A stretch of 64,000 nucleotides of DNA from Rhynchopus euleeides. Its lineage: Eukaryota > Euglenozoa > Diplonemea > Diplonemida > Diplonemidae. The notes under the pieces are model-generated. The model was not told the origin of the DNA. It ran no database searches and saw only the letters and a list, made by a program, of their open reading frames with translations. The stretch spans positions 1,054,001-1,118,000 of the forward strand of contig OY723287.1 in the NCBI GenBank assembly GCA_963210315.1. The letters are read 5' to 3'. The first letter of the stretch is position 1, and each line of letters opens with the position of its first letter. The translations under genes were made by a program, and so were the position numbers. Shown here one piece after another: positions 37,133-48,500 of this stretch.

Positions 37133-39451
37133 ATGATCAGCTCACTGTTCATCCTTAGCACAGGGGGGTGCATTGTTATCGAGAAGCACTGGAGGCGGAA
37201 GCTGCCGCGGCAGGTCGCGGATGACTTCTACACCGAGCACGTCCTCCCCTGCGAGAGCGTCCGGGATGTGCTCCCGGTGATTTCCAGCGGGAAGTACACC
37301 TTCGTGCATGTCCTGCACTGCGATCTGATCTTCCTTGCCGTGATCAACCAGGAGACCCCCGTGATGATGGTCGCTGAGGCGGTGCAGCGCATCGTCGACA
37401 TCCTCGACAGCTACCTCGACGACGTGACGGAGGAAAGCCTTCGGGACCACTTCGTCACCACCTACGAGCTGCTGGAGGAGATGCTCGACGACGGCTTCCC
37501 CATGTCCTTCGACCCCGGCCTCCTGAAGGACCTGGTGCCCCCGCCGTCCCTCTCGAAGCTCTTCGACAGGCTCCGCTCCGACACCTCCGTGCCGCTCACG
37601 GCGCTCGACACCTCCCAGGTGCCCTGGAGGAAACCCGGGATTAAGTACGCCAACAACGAGGTGTTCTTCGACCTGGTGGAGTCGCTGCACACAGTGATCG
37701 ACGGTGATGGGAAGACCCTGCAGTCCTCTGTGGACGGTGTGGTGGAGTGCAACTGCATGCTCTCCGGGATGCCCGAGCTGCTGGTCAACTTCACCAACTC
37801 GGAGGTGATCGATGACGCGTCGTTCCACACGTGTGTCAACGTGAAGAAGTTCGAGCAGAGCAAGGTCCTGCAGTTCTACCCGCCGGATGGGAAGTTCCGC
37901 CTGATGCACTACAGCATCGCGTCCGACACGAATGCGGTGTTTCAGGCGCCCTTCTACGTCACGCCGCAGATCGGGTTTTCCGAAGGCGGGGGCCGCGTGT
38001 CGCTGATGGTCGGGACGAAGATGGGCAGCATGGGCGAGAAGGACCAGGCAATCACCGACATCAAGCTGGTGGTTCCGCTGCCGTCCACCGTGGACTCCTG
38101 CTCCATCGAGACCACGCAGGGCAGCGCCATGTTCGACTTCTCCACCAAGGAGATCGTGTGGGAGGTCGGCAAGCTCGGGAAGGGGAAGAACTCTGTCAGC
38201 CCCTCGCTGACAGCCAACCTGCACGTCAGGTCTGACGCGCCGAAGCCATCGGTGACGCCGCCGGTTATCGTCGACTTCAAGCAGAATCTCACATCGCTGT
38301 CCGGACTCAAGGTATGTTCCTCTCTTAGGGTTCAGGGCAAAGAGAGCAGGCGTTGTCCCCTCAGGACCTGAGGTTTGGCCCGTTTTCTGTGGAAGAAGGC
38401 CTCAGAAGGGTCTTCACGCTGCACTCGCCACAGTGCGAATTTGCGATTTGTTATGAATCCGATTTATTCCTGTGCCTGCCTGGTTGATGTGGCAGTGCGC
38501 CAAGCGAGGCCTGATCATATAAACCACACTGGAGGCCTTTGCTCAGAAGTGCAGCGAAGTGTGACAAAGTGAACCGCCTCACAACACTGGCTGTAAGGTG
38601 ACTCAGTTTGACGCACAGTGCGGCACACAGAGCGAAGGCCCCCGCTAAGAGGATAGGCTATTCTGAGAGGATACTCTCAGAAGGCGAAGGATCTGTGCTT
38701 CCAATGATGACAAACACGATGTAGACTTTTTCACCCGCCAAGGCGGCCTCCCTCAAAGGGGGCTGTTTGCTGTGGAAGCAACAACGTAATATTCCATGCT
38801 TTACCTGACACGCACACCGCCAACCCTTTTCCGGGGGAGTATCAAAACGCATGTACGGAAGCCGAGGCAAAGCTGCTGCAGCGCAGCGGCCATCCTTAGG
38901 GGCTTTGGTTGGCGCTGGAAGACCGCAAGAGGTAGCATTCCTCCCTCAGAATACCCAGGAAGCAGCGGCAGGAAGCCCCCCAGCGTACTGCATCTCCCCA
39001 TCGGGGGAGCTGCCCCCCCAGGCCCGCCTGAAGCTGGGCCCTCTCCATCCCCTCGCGATCCGATGATCCCGATGATGAAAAACGCGATGCCATTCCACAG
39101 TACACCCGAACCACCTCGTGTGGAGATACCACGTTAATATTCCATGCTTTACCTGAGATCCCTCACCCCAACCCCCTCGGACGGTTGGCGGCTCTCTCTG
39201 CATCACTGCAGCCGCACAACACGCAGCACATTCGCCACGCCACACCCCGCCGTGCTTTCAATCGCATGGATGCCATACTCAATTTGTTGTCTTCGGGGCC
39301 CCGACTCCCCGAATCACAAGGGGGAAATCCTTGCCACGCACCCGTCATCCGCCCACAGTTTGACCACGTGACCCTCCTGCACGAGCGCTACAAGCCCTAC
39401 AAGGGCTACAAGAGCATGACAAAAGCGGGCCACTTCATCATCAGGTCGTGA
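37133..39451 (+). CDS. AP3M: AP-3 complex mu (medium) subunit
   Basis: The two exons are 37133-38311 and 39359-39451 (423 residues; the family is usually about 418). AP-3 sorts cargo from endosomes or trans-Golgi to lysosome-related organelles; mu binds YxxPhi signals and sits in the cytosolic coat. The N-terminal longin domain starts MISSLFILSTGGCIVIEKHW, with 'FLAVINQETPVMMVAEAVQR' following. The mu homology domain shows 'PWRKPGIKYANNEVFFDLVE', 'GKFRLMHYSIA' and the terminal 'RYKPYKGYKSMTKAGHFIIR', diagnostic of AP-3 rather than AP-1/2/4. Donor 'ctcaag/gtatgt' and acceptor 'gcccacag/ttt' join in phase 0. The 1,047-bp intron contains a MITE (38529-38642) and two 'attccatgctttacctga' repeats (38789 and 39138). 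An AG acceptor-like site (37126-37127) precedes the ATG. Confidence 0.95.
38529..38642 (-). repeat. MITE-like repeat, GGCCTTCGCTC family, copy 3
   Basis: Inverted ends 'ggaggcctttgctc' and 'gagcgaaggccccc' enclose the conserved 'ccgcctcacaacactggctg' interior. It lies inside the AP-3 mu intron, so its removal by splicing makes it tolerable. Confidence 0.75.
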
Positions 39452-42342
39452 GGCTGTGTTTGCACAGATCGCTGATGTATGATTCTATCCAACCGGCCTG
39501 TTGGGTCAATGTTTTATTTCCTTCCATGTGAGTCTTGTGTCTGCCGTTGCCTGACTCCTGTGATGTGTATGTGTGGTTTGTGTGGGGTTGGGCTGTAGTT
39601 GTGAGCTGGTGGGGGCGGTTGGCGAAGAAGGTTGCCGATTTATATTTTTTTTTGCGGATTCTGCCAGCAATCGTATGCCTGTATCATCGTTTGCCGTGAC
39701 AATTGGGGGGCTGGAGGGGGAAGGTTGTAGCGAAGGGGCGGGGGGTGGGAGAAAGAGAAAGAGAAATGGAGAAAGGCTGTTGGTGCCCCCGCATCCTAAG
39801 AGAAAAAAATGATAAAAAGAGAAACGGCGTGCCTTCGAATCGATCTGTTGTGCAGAAAAGTTTTTCATCTCCTGGGGGTCAATCCTGATCGAAGCGTTGC
39901 GAAAAGAAGAGAGCTTGTTTTGTGCATCGCGACAATCACATATACACTGCAGACGCAGGGACGGTGGTGGTGGTGGTGCCGCCTGCAGAACAGATCATCT
40001 CTCTGTCTCCAAGGGTGGCAGCCACCACCCAACCCAACCCGATTTACCCCCCCCTCTCTCAAGTGCTTTTGACAATGTGCCGCTGGCATTGCTGCTGCTC
40101 TCCCCCCATCCCCCCACCCCAAGCCAATGCAAGCGCCAATTCTCCAGAGCAAAACTAGGCGCGAGATGGGGGGGGGGGAAGGGGGGGGTTAATATCTTCC
40201 CCCCTCCCCCTCTCTCACACCCCCCACGCAAACCCGCATCCCCTCTGTTAGCAGGTGGTTAGGTGCTACACGCACACACAAACCTCGCACAGTATTCAAC
40301 TATTCGCTCAGAGGAGGGTCCTCACCACCCCCACACCACGCCACCCACCCAACTCCTTACTATCTGTGGTGAACATTGAGGGGGGGTCTTGGCGAAAACG
40401 GTGCTGAAAACGGCGCATTGTTTTTGGTGCATTCCCTCCCATTTGTGTCTCAGGAGGGAATATCGCCGAGTATTTTTTACTAGTTACGAGCGACGAAGCG
40501 TAGCGAAGTCGCGAAGTAACGAAGGAAATCGTACGACTGGAGCTTTGGATTAGCACATTCATGCCACTTCACAGGGCCTCAGCACAGCCTTGAGACAGCA
40601 AGTGTGCGCTCAACAAAAAGTAGTCCGGAAACTGTTCTCCCACAGTTGCTGAACAGGGTGTCTATAATAAAGCGAAAGGAGTACATTTTTTGCAAAAAAA
40701 GAAAGTTTCGGTTTCCGCGATCGCAAAGATTCCCCCTGCTGATATTAGTAGTTCAACCCGGAGGGTCTGCTGCTGCTGGTGGTGGTGGTGGTGGTGGTGG
40801 GTTCACTCAATACATTCACCCCACCTCGCGCCCTACCTCCCCCATCCCCCCTTCCCTGCACTCTGGGCTATGCCTCTGTCTCGATTGTCCCCGTTCCATG
40901 CCTGTGTGACGTCCAGACCGGGTGAGTGGAGGGAACATACGGAGAGAGGGGGATAAAAAAAGCAGCTTTTGCAGTGTGGAAGCAGTGTGGGTTAATTATG
41001 TGTGATTGTCGCCCGGTGGGCGGTACAAATAACAAAAAAAAGGCAAAAGAAAAAAAGAAGAGAAAAAACTCTCTCCTGTTGCAACGCTTCTCTTTTTGGA
41101 TTATTTCGCCCCAGTGGAAACTCATTTTGAGGGGTGTGCAAATCCTCGGCCACCTCTCCCCCCCCCCCCCTCCCGATAAAGCCAGCAACCATCCCTCCAC
41201 GCGCCGGGGGGGAGGGTCAGACGTCTCTCCTCGATATCCAAAGAAAAAAATGAAATGAGACGTGGGGTTGGCGTTGCCAGAATTATCTGAATACATTGCG
41301 TTGAAGAAACAGACTGCGTGTTCTCCTCGCAAAGTTACCCCCCCCCCCCACCCCCCACCCCATGTGACGCACAAAACAAGTTCTCTTCGCAACGCTACGC
41401 TATTGCGTCCAAGAGAGAGGTCTTCACCACGTGTGCCCGAAGATGGTGTGTTTCTATTGGAGAAAGTCCACCTTCTTCTCTGTGAGAGGTGTACCCACTG
41501 AGCAGCTTCTGCCGGAAAACTTGCCGGATGGCGAAGACCGCCCTCCCCACCCCCTCGCCCTCTCACCCCCTCACCCCCCTGCATACAGATATCCTTCCAT
41601 CCAGCCATCTTTCACACCGCGCTTCTACCCCCGACCAGTGCGCGGTTTGTTTTCCCCCGAGAGCATTGCTTGTTCGTGTTGTTTGTGCTAAGAGCCCGTA
41701 GAAGCAGACCGGCAGAGGGGGGGGGTGGCAGGAACCGGTTCGAAAGCATGCGATCCACGAGGGTGTCACGTCTATCTTCTTCTGCATGCCTAGCTAGGTT
41801 CAAGGGGTGGGGGGGCGGGTGGTGGTGGCACCCTGTCTGTGAATACGCTTGAGATTTTTTTCATCTCTGTATCCAGTGCTGGTTTTCCTTGTAACCGCCA
41901 GCACTGCCCACCTGATTTTGGCGCGAGGAGGAGCCTGCCCAGGGTTGAAGGGGGGGCTGGGGACCGCGGGTGTGATGCAGTTACCGGGTGTTGCCCCAGA
42001 GAAATGCAACAACAATTCGGGAGGCGCGTGTGTGTGTGTGACCCTCCCTTCCCCCGCTGTCCCCTGCCTACCCGTTGGTTTCCAGATGTGGCGGGGGGGG
42101 GGGGGGGGGGTGGGGGTGAGGGTCTGGGGTCTGTCTGGGGGCTGGGACGAGGAATGAACCGAGCAAAGATTGGCTCATCCAGATGCGCGCGGTCCCCTCT
42201 CTCCCCCCACCCTCCCCCCCTCCCCCGATGCAATGGGGGGGGGGGGGGTAGAAAGCACTCCAACGCAGCCCTGCAGAAGCGCCTGCACCCCCCATCCCGC
42301 CACACCCATCCACACACCCACACTCCCACACCTGCAGGCTGC
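39452..42342. other. Intergenic, repeat-bearing, no gene supported
   Basis: The stretch contains the dispersed repeat at 40479-40690 followed by a GGT microsatellite (about 40778-40800). A short inverted pair, 'gcgaaaagaagagagcttg' (39899) and 'caagttctcttcgcaacgct' (41377), is present. Many poly-C/G runs occur (40170, 41158, 41338, 42090 and 42236). Open frames here are low-complexity. Confidence 0.55.
40479..40690 (+). repeat. AAATCGTAC dispersed repeat, copy with empty TA site
   Basis: The left junction reads 'ttttttactagttacgagcg', the uninterrupted version of the site occupied by the 329-bp element at 2696-3024. The remainder matches 3027-3233 with few changes. Confidence 0.8.
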
Positions 42343-43461
42343 ATGTTACTCACCACTGATGTTATCCATGCATCCGTCTTTCTGCTCCTGCTGAGCTGCC
42401 CTGCCTGGGGCACCCCCTCTGTAACCCCTACACCATCTGTCTCCTGGTGCACGGGGGATGCGCAATGCGTGATGCATGGCGACACCTCTGCCTGGTGCAA
42501 CCACACCGCCGCGGCATGCGTGTGCAGCGCAGACTTCGGGCCGCTCGGTGACGCCCTGGTCTGCGCCCCGCGCAACCGCAGTGAGATACAACCTCAGGCA
42601 GCAGTGCCGCACACATCGGGGGCGATCCGGGTGTGGATGTCGTGGCAGTTCGACTGCCAAGGCACCGCTGCTGCAGGCATGATGCCTCCGGGCCTGCTCG
42701 GCGAAGCAGTGTCCGATGCACTCAACGCACGCAACGCGTCATGCACATCCCACTGTGGCCCCTTCACCGCCGTCAGCATCGCACACGGCGTCCCTCTGGG
42801 CGAATTCAACCCAAGCAGCCTCCACGCCACCCTTGGCGAGAAGTATGCCAATGACACCCGCTTCGCCACAATGCGCGACACCCTGGGGATGTTCGACGCA
42901 GTTCTCTTCACGCTGCTCCCACCGTGCCCAACCCCGAGGGAAGCGCTGCAGGGAGAATGCACCCCAGCGGTGTGCCCAGAGGGGACCACCCTCATGGCAG
43001 GGCGGTGTGTGGAGAGGGAGGGGGGTGCGCAGCGCGGCGGCGATGCAGAGGAAGGCATCCGCCTGCCTCCAGCCGCCATCGCAGGCGCTGTCTGCGGGGC
43101 TGCAGCGTGCGTCGCGCTGTGCACCGTGGGGGCATCGGTGTTGGTGCGTGCCGGGGGGGGGTCCCCGGAGCTGTGTTCCCTGCAGGCGGTTACGCCGCCG
43201 AGAAGCCCCCAGATGGCAAAGTATCTCGCTCCCGATAGGGCGCGAAGCCCTGTTGGAGAAGCGCATCTCGAGGGAGGGGAGGTGAGGAGCGCAGCGGAGC
43301 TGCCAGCGCCCGGCGAGGAGGCGGCAGTAGGGGAAGGGGCTCAGCAAGGGGGTGGTGTGCAGCAGCAGCAGCAGCAGCAGCATGGCCTTCCCGGTGGTGT
43401 GATTCAGCGGGAGGGGACACCGCCCCCCGTGCCCTTTGTCATGCCTGGGGCTGTGCCGTAG
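42343..43461 (+). CDS. Type I membrane protein with Cys-rich ectodomain and poly-Q tail
   Basis: The 372-residue protein has a signal peptide at residues 1-23 (core 'ASVFLLLLSCPAWG'). An EGF-like Cys cluster follows at 36-74 ('CTGDAQCVMHG', 'WCNHTAAACVC'), with four N-glycosylation sequons (NHT, NRS, NAS, NDT) and a second Cys group at 195-222 ('CTPAVCPEGTTLMAGRC'). One membrane helix lies at ~241-269 ('AAIAGAVCGAAACVALCTVG'), and the ~100-residue cytoplasmic tail contains seven glutamines near 345. It is probably a surface receptor or adhesion protein; the family is not recognised. The upstream in-frame extension is poly-Gly and low-complexity. A CAG acceptor-like site (42335-42337) after a C-rich tract supports this start. 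Confidence 0.75.
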   Translation: MLLTTDVIHASVFLLLLSCPAWGTPSVTPTPSVSWCTGDAQCVMHGDTSAWCNHTAAACVCSADFGPLGDALVCAPRNRSEIQPQAAVPHTSGAIRVWMSWQFDCQGTAAAGMMPPGLLGEAVSDALNARNASCTSHCGPFTAVSIAHGVPLGEFNPSSLHATLGEKYANDTRFATMRDTLGMFDAVLFTLLPPCPTPREALQGECTPAVCPEGTTLMAGRCVEREGGAQRGGDAEEGIRLPPAAIAGAVCGAAACVALCTVGASVLVRAGGGSPELCSLQAVTPPRSPQMAKYLAPDRARSPVGEAHLEGGEVRSAAELPAPGEEAAVGEGAQQGGGVQQQQQQQHGLPGGVIQREGTPPPVPFVMPGAVP

Positions 43462-43631
43462 GGGTGTGGCGTGGTGGTGGTGGTGGTGGGGGAGGAGGCC
43501 CGTTGGTCTGCGCCAGGGGGAACCATGTGGGTGTCGTGTGAGAATGCCGGGGGGGGATGGGGGATGGGTTGCGGGTGCACCCAGTGGTGTTGGTGTTGGC
43601 GGAGTATCCCTTGTGAGGCGGAGCTGTGTGG

Positions 43632-43670
<39 letters not shown>

Positions 43671-44889
43671 TAACTCGTTTTCAAGTGGCACTGGTTCACC
43701 TTTCCAAAAGCGAAAAAGGCGTCGCGCGTGTGAGTTTGTGTTTTTCACCCATATGGGAAAAAAAAAATGCCAGTGCGCTCGGTGCATTCGATGCCCGGAT
43801 TATGTATTTTTTGGGGTGTTCTCGCGATCGACGAATACCCGCTGGTTCTTCTCTCCCCTTTTCTGATTTGCAGACACAATTTTTTTTGAAAACAAAAGTA
43901 GACCCCTGTTTGTTGGGGATGGGGTGGGGTGGGGGGGGGTCTTGCTCGGTCAGAGGATACAAAGGAGATAGGGGGAGGGGGAGGTCAGTTCATCCAGTTC
44001 TGCTTGTAGTATCAGTTCGCGTGCGGAGGGGCTGGGGCGGGGGACAAAGAGACACAAATCCTGCTGTGAGTTGTGCGGTGTCTCCCCCTCAGCCCCCCCC
44101 TTCCAACCTTGCGTATTGCAAGTGGTAGTGAAAAGAAAAACACGACAGGTCAGATCGCCCGTCCTTCCTCGACCTCACGACTCCCCCCTATGCACCTACG
44201 GTGCTCAAACACGTTTGTGGTGGGTGGGGTGGGGTGGGGTGGGGTGGTGTGGTGTAGGGCTGACGTTACGTGCCACATGGAGTGGCGCACGGATGCGCAT
44301 GACCCCTCCCTCCCCCGTCTGGAACAGTTCTCCTCTCCTCACCCACCCCCCACCCCCCCCCTCCGCCCCAACAAGGCAGCACCGCACCTCACACCACGAG
44401 CCCCCGATGTGTCATGAAGGGCCCTGTTTTTATCAGAACAGCTGGCCTTCCATTTCGCGCGGCGGGAGGCTGTGACAGTGTTCGGGCAGCCTTGCAAAAA
44501 AAAAACAGCAACAACAACAACAACGTGTTGCGCCACCTGAGGGTGTTTGGTGTAGGCGGTAATGCCTGCTGTGTGACCTGTATCTTTGCGTCCACCGCGG
44601 CCCACCCCCCCCCCCCCCCCCCCCCCTGGGCTTCTCAGCAAAGAAGACTGTTGGCAGCGCATGTCGCCTCTCCCCCTATCCCTCTCCCTCGTCCTGACAG
44701 CTCTGTGAGATCACGCATACGCTTTCCCCTCTCGCCAGGCTTTCGAGCACTCCCTGCAATCGAGCGAAGTGCTGGATCGATTCTACTCCTCCACTCTTTC
44801 CTCCAGTGGAACCGCAGGGCTAAGCTTCCCCTGCGTAAAACTCTGTTTCTGCAAGCGTTAGGGGTTCGCGCCCCCCCCCCCCCCTAGGG
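43462..44889. other. Intergenic, simple repeats
   Basis: It holds GGT (43471-43490), a GT microsatellite (43638-43668), TGGGG tracts (44219-44246), a CAA run (44504-44524) and two long C runs (44607-44626 and 44871-44884). The second C run is the target region of the hAT-like element that follows. No gene is supported. Confidence 0.55.
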
Positions 44890-45688
44890 CAGTGAAGGCA
44901 AAATACGCGTATTTTTCAGAATCCCGATTTTAAAAATACGTTGAACGTTCAAATACGTTGAACGTTCAGCGTATTTGAACGTTTCTCACATTGCCTACCG
45001 TCTGCAGGGGCCACCAGTCACAAACCCGCCTTTCCTCAAGCAGAGCAAGGGCGAGTTGGTGGCACCAACGACAACCGTGCGGAAGACGTCCTTGGAGCAC
45101 GATTTTACAGCGACTTGCTTCGCGCGCTCCAGTCGCGATGCAGTCGACAACATATCCCTTGTCCTTTGCTCCATGAAGCGGGCTGGTGCAGTTGAGGTGA
45201 ACCCCTGCCGGTGGGATATGCCATCCGGTTCTCCCATGCGGGATACCCCATACGTCCTGTACCCGTAGCTCAGGTTCGGCCAGCTCACGTTCGGCCATCC
45301 ACTTCCTCTACACGACGGACTCCAGCCGGTCGAGTGGGGTAAAACTGGGAGATAGGTCGAGAGGGGGTTGGTACCCCCGCTTTTCCGGAGTTCAACCCTG
45401 AAAAGGGGGGGTACCGACCACCCCTTTCCGGGACCCGCCCCTTCTCGGACTACAGAACCTCTTTTTCACCGACTTTTCGCCACGCGTGACACTCTCCATC
45501 CCACCGGTGTCCCCTTTAGTGTGTGCAGGGGCCCACCCCCTACTGCTAGGGGGGATTTCATGTGGAGAGTGAACCCAGTGGGTGAAAACGCTCAAAAGCC
45601 AAAAAAACGTTCAACTTCGACGCATTTTTTTAAAAATACGTTGAACGTTCAAATACGTTGAACGTTTTTTACGTATTTTCTATCACTG
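44890..45688. mobile_element. Non-autonomous hAT-like element, 799 bp, with 8-bp target duplication
   Basis: It starts CAGTGAAGGCAAAATACG and ends with the complement of CAGTGATAGAAAATACG. The 8-bp sequence CCCTAGGG is present on both sides (44882-44889 and 45689-45696). CAGTG ends and an 8-bp duplication are the hAT signature. Subterminal 'aaatacgttgaacgttcaa' repeats occur near both ends (44934-44970, 45632-45668). A hairpin 'ggttggtaccccc' and its near-complement (45366-45421) lies inside. No transposase frame is evident. The right duplication overlaps the first bases of the element at 45694, so the hAT copy landed at that element's edge. Confidence 0.85.
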
Positions 45689-45693
45689 CCCTA

Positions 45694-46841
45694 GGGGGGG
45701 TCAAATGCCACCCTTTTACGTGGACAAACACGATTTTTCAAAAAACCGGCGCAGAGGCCCCAAAGCCCCCGTAAACCCTCCAAACCCCCCCAGATCGGTC
45801 CGGAAACCCATCGAACCCCACTTTTCCACCATTCCGGGCACCTCAGGTGCCCGAATTGGGGTACCTAAATTTTGTGCCACCGTTTGGTACCGGACAGTGC
45901 CACTGTGTGGGAGGTTGGAAAAGAAAATGCCCCAACACACCACATCTGAGGGTTGCAATGCATGTTGCTTGCCAACCACGTCATCCGGTGGGTGTCAGGC
46001 GCTATGTAGGTGGCATTAGCCAGGTCTTCGATGAGTTCTGGCTTGTATATGTACCTCCCTGCCACCATGCACCGGGAGGCTGCCTGTAGGTACGGAACAA
46101 GTCCAGATGGTCGTGTGATTCCTGTGCAGCAGTGCTCCACAACCGGGATGTGTTGACAACGACTGTTGCAACACGAGCTGTACATTCCGGGAACACACGA
46201 AGTGCGCTGTCGTGGTACCCATTGTGCCAGAATTGGTAGTTGCTGCGGTCTACTTTGCCTGGCCCAAGAGCACTGGTACTGAACGGCGCAATATGTGTGG
46301 CGAGGTGAATGCAACGGAAGGGCGCAAAGTCAATACAGCTCTCGGATGGCGGGTGGTGGTGCCACTAGTGTGTGACGTTCACTCGAGGATACAACGCATC
46401 ACAATGAATCAGCAACCGTGGACCGAGTACAATACGCTCTCTGTGGCTGGTGTGGGGGACAAAGGCAGTGCCTGTGCCGCAGGCAGGGAGGTACATATAC
46501 AAGCCAGAACACATCGAAGACCTGGCTCATGCCACCTACATAGCGCCTGACACCCACCGGATGACGTGGTTGGCAAGCAACATGCATTGCAACCCTCAGA
46601 TGTGGTGTGTTGGGGCATTTTCTTTTCCAACCTCCCACACAGTGGCACTGTCCGGTACCAAACGGTGGCACAAAATTTAGGTACCCCAATTCGGGCACCT
46701 GAGGTGCCCGGAATGGTGGAAAAGTGGGGTTCGATGGGTTTCCGGACCGATCTGGGGGGGTTTGGAGGGTTTACGGGGGCTTTGGGGCCTCTGCGCCGGT
46801 TTTTTGAAAAATCGTGTTTGTCACCCCCATTTGACCCCCCC
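45694..46841. mobile_element. Fold-back DNA element with GGGGGGGTCAAATG ends, 1,148 bp
   Basis: Arms of about 370 bp (45694-46063) and 360 bp (46482-46841) are near-perfect inverted repeats flanking a 418-bp centre. Termini are GGGGGGGTCAAATG and its complement, with TA on both sides (45692-45693, 46842-46843). The first arm has an extra 'ccacccttttacgtgg'. Part of each arm has a sustained frame ('HRMTWLASNMHCNPQMW'), possibly a remnant of a captured or ancestral coding end. The terminal heptamer G plus TCA and the TA flank match the transposase-bearing element at 60722-63399, so this is probably a non-autonomous relative. Confidence 0.8.
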
Positions 46842-47117
46842 TACCCCCCCCCCCCCCCCTCCCCCCTAACCATATCCAACCAGGCATGTCGCTAAGCGTC
46901 GACCGTCGACCCAGTGATTTTGGGTTTCCCCCCCCATAAAAAAGCGTCGACCCAGTGGAACTGGGTTGCCATTCAAGCCTGGACCAAGCGTCAACCCATT
47001 CCGGGTCGACGCTAACCTAGCGTTGACCCGGTTCCACTGGGTCGACGCTCACCAAGCGTCGACCAAGCGTCAACCCACTTTCACTGGGTCGACGTCGAAG
47101 AGAGTATGGTTTTGCAG

Positions 47118-47185
47118 GAACAGATGCTCACTACCGTGGCCTCCGGCGGCTGGGGGGCCCTGCCCCCCAGACCCCCCATCTCGCG
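47118..47185 (+). repeat. GC-hairpin dispersed repeat
   Basis: A plus-strand copy of the family described at 5719-5780. Its continuation 'gtaaccaagtccttgcg' is shared with the copy at 58648-58710 ('gtcaccaagtccttacg'), so the family unit extends at least 35 bases past the hairpin. Confidence 0.75.
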
Positions 47186-47798
47186 TGCCCGTCTAGTAAC
47201 CAAGTCCTTGCGCTTCAACGGCCGTGGCATATCAGGGGGTAAATCATGGTCCCGAAAGCCATTTTTTGGGTTTCTTCCGGCACCCGAGGATGGCGCGAGC
47301 GGGAGAGGAACCACGGAAGGAACCCAGCGCCTCACACCGTGCCCACCTAGCGGTCCACCGACGGGAAAATTAGGCAACAACACGAGCGCGCGCGAAGCGC
47401 GCGCGAGAAAAATTGACCCCTAGTGTTTCCCCCTGATCCCCCCCCCCAAAACAGGAGCGTCAACCCACCAAATCTCCATAATCGAAAAGTTAGCGACAGG
47501 CCTGATATCCAACATTGCAAGAAGGTGCTGGGAGACTTGCTTTTCCATTCACTCTCGACAATCAAACTCCCCCCTAACCACATCCCCACCCCCCCACCCC
47601 CAGTTTTTCTTGACAATCATGGCATATCCTTCCTCCGTGGCTTCCCATCTTTTTTTTACTGCAACAGGGGCTCCTGGCAGTGTCAAAAAAGATAGGAGGC
47701 AGCGCTTGGGCAAACACAATACAACCTCCTCATCAGGCTGCGGAGTTGCTTTTGTTTTGCCCGGATTTGGCGCACAAACAACAGCCTTATATTTTTTT

Positions 47799-48013
47799 TA
47801 CTAGTTACGAGCGACGAAGCGTAGCGAAGTCGCGAAGTAACGAAGGAAATCGTACGACTGAAGCTTTGGATTAGCACCTTCATGCCACTTCACAGGGCCT
47901 CAACACAGCCTTGAGACAGCAAGTGTGCGCTCAATAAAATGCATTCTGGAACTGTTCTCCCACAGTTGCTGAACAGGGTGTCTATAATAAAGCGAAAGGA
48001 GTACGATTTTTTT
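47799..48013 (+). repeat. AAATCGTAC dispersed repeat, copy with empty TA site
   Basis: A near-identical copy of 3025-3233 without the 329-bp insertion. Upstream homology to 2430-2690 ('tttggcgcacaaacaac', 'ggcagcgctt') shows that the two loci share more than the 210-bp unit. Confidence 0.8.
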
Positions 48014-48198
48014 GCATGGCATATCCTTTTATTTCACGGAATCAAGAAAACCGCCTAGTCGCAGTGATTTCCGAGATGAGTGTGACAAGCGCTTTGGGTG
48101 GCAAGAGAATACACAAGTCTACCCTTGCCTTGTTGGCTCTTATATGGCTGTTGCGCGCAGACACACGCCAAAAACCTCTATCGGGCAGAGAAAAACCA

Positions 48199-48312
48199 TG
48201 GGGGCCTTCGCTCAGAAGTGCAGAAAAGTGAGAAAACGTGAGCCGCCTCACAACACTGGCTGTAAAGCGACTCAGTTTGACGCACAGTGTGGCACACAGA
48301 GCGAAGGCTTCC
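48199..48312 (-). repeat. MITE-like repeat, GGCCTTCGCTC family, copy 4
   Basis: Ends are 'gggggccttcgctc' and 'gagcgaaggcttccc', with the interior 'gccgcctcacaacactggct'. It lies about 185 bases after the dispersed repeat ending at 48013, reversing the order seen at 2534-3233. Confidence 0.75.
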
Positions 48313-48427
48313 CATGCGCAGGTTTTGTTCACCAGGGGGGTTTGGCGGGCATTAGGGTAATACCGCCTCGTCTTTTTTTTCTCACGATTTCACACGACAA
48401 CTCGGGCGGAAAGTGGGTATCCCAGTC

Positions 48428-48500
48428 CTAACCGTGCTCTATACACCACCCCCTTCATCAGGCAAAGGGGCTTGTCTGTGGTGTGTGGAAGCGTCACGCG
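48428..48500 (+). repeat. TTCATCAGGC dispersed repeat, copy 2
   Basis: It shares 'gtgctctatacaccacccc', 'cttcatcaggcaa' and 'gtgtggaagcgtca' with 4123-4215. Confidence 0.6.

Noticed and set aside
41839-42342. N-terminal extension of the type I membrane protein
   Set aside because: It reads through G-runs as poly-Gly and Pro/His low-complexity sequence; the signal peptide begins at 42343 after an acceptor-like CAG.
45865-46680. Protein-coding gene in the fold-back element
   Set aside because: The frame is repeated in mirror image in the two arms and is interrupted by the spacer; it is better described as part of the element.
47380-47424. Helitron-like 3' end (GCGCGCGC-GAA-GCGCGCGC hairpin, then CTAG followed by T)
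   Set aside because: No matching 5' TC end, no Rep/helicase frame, and the similar hairpin at 7354-7376 lacks the CTAG; one occurrence is weak evidence.
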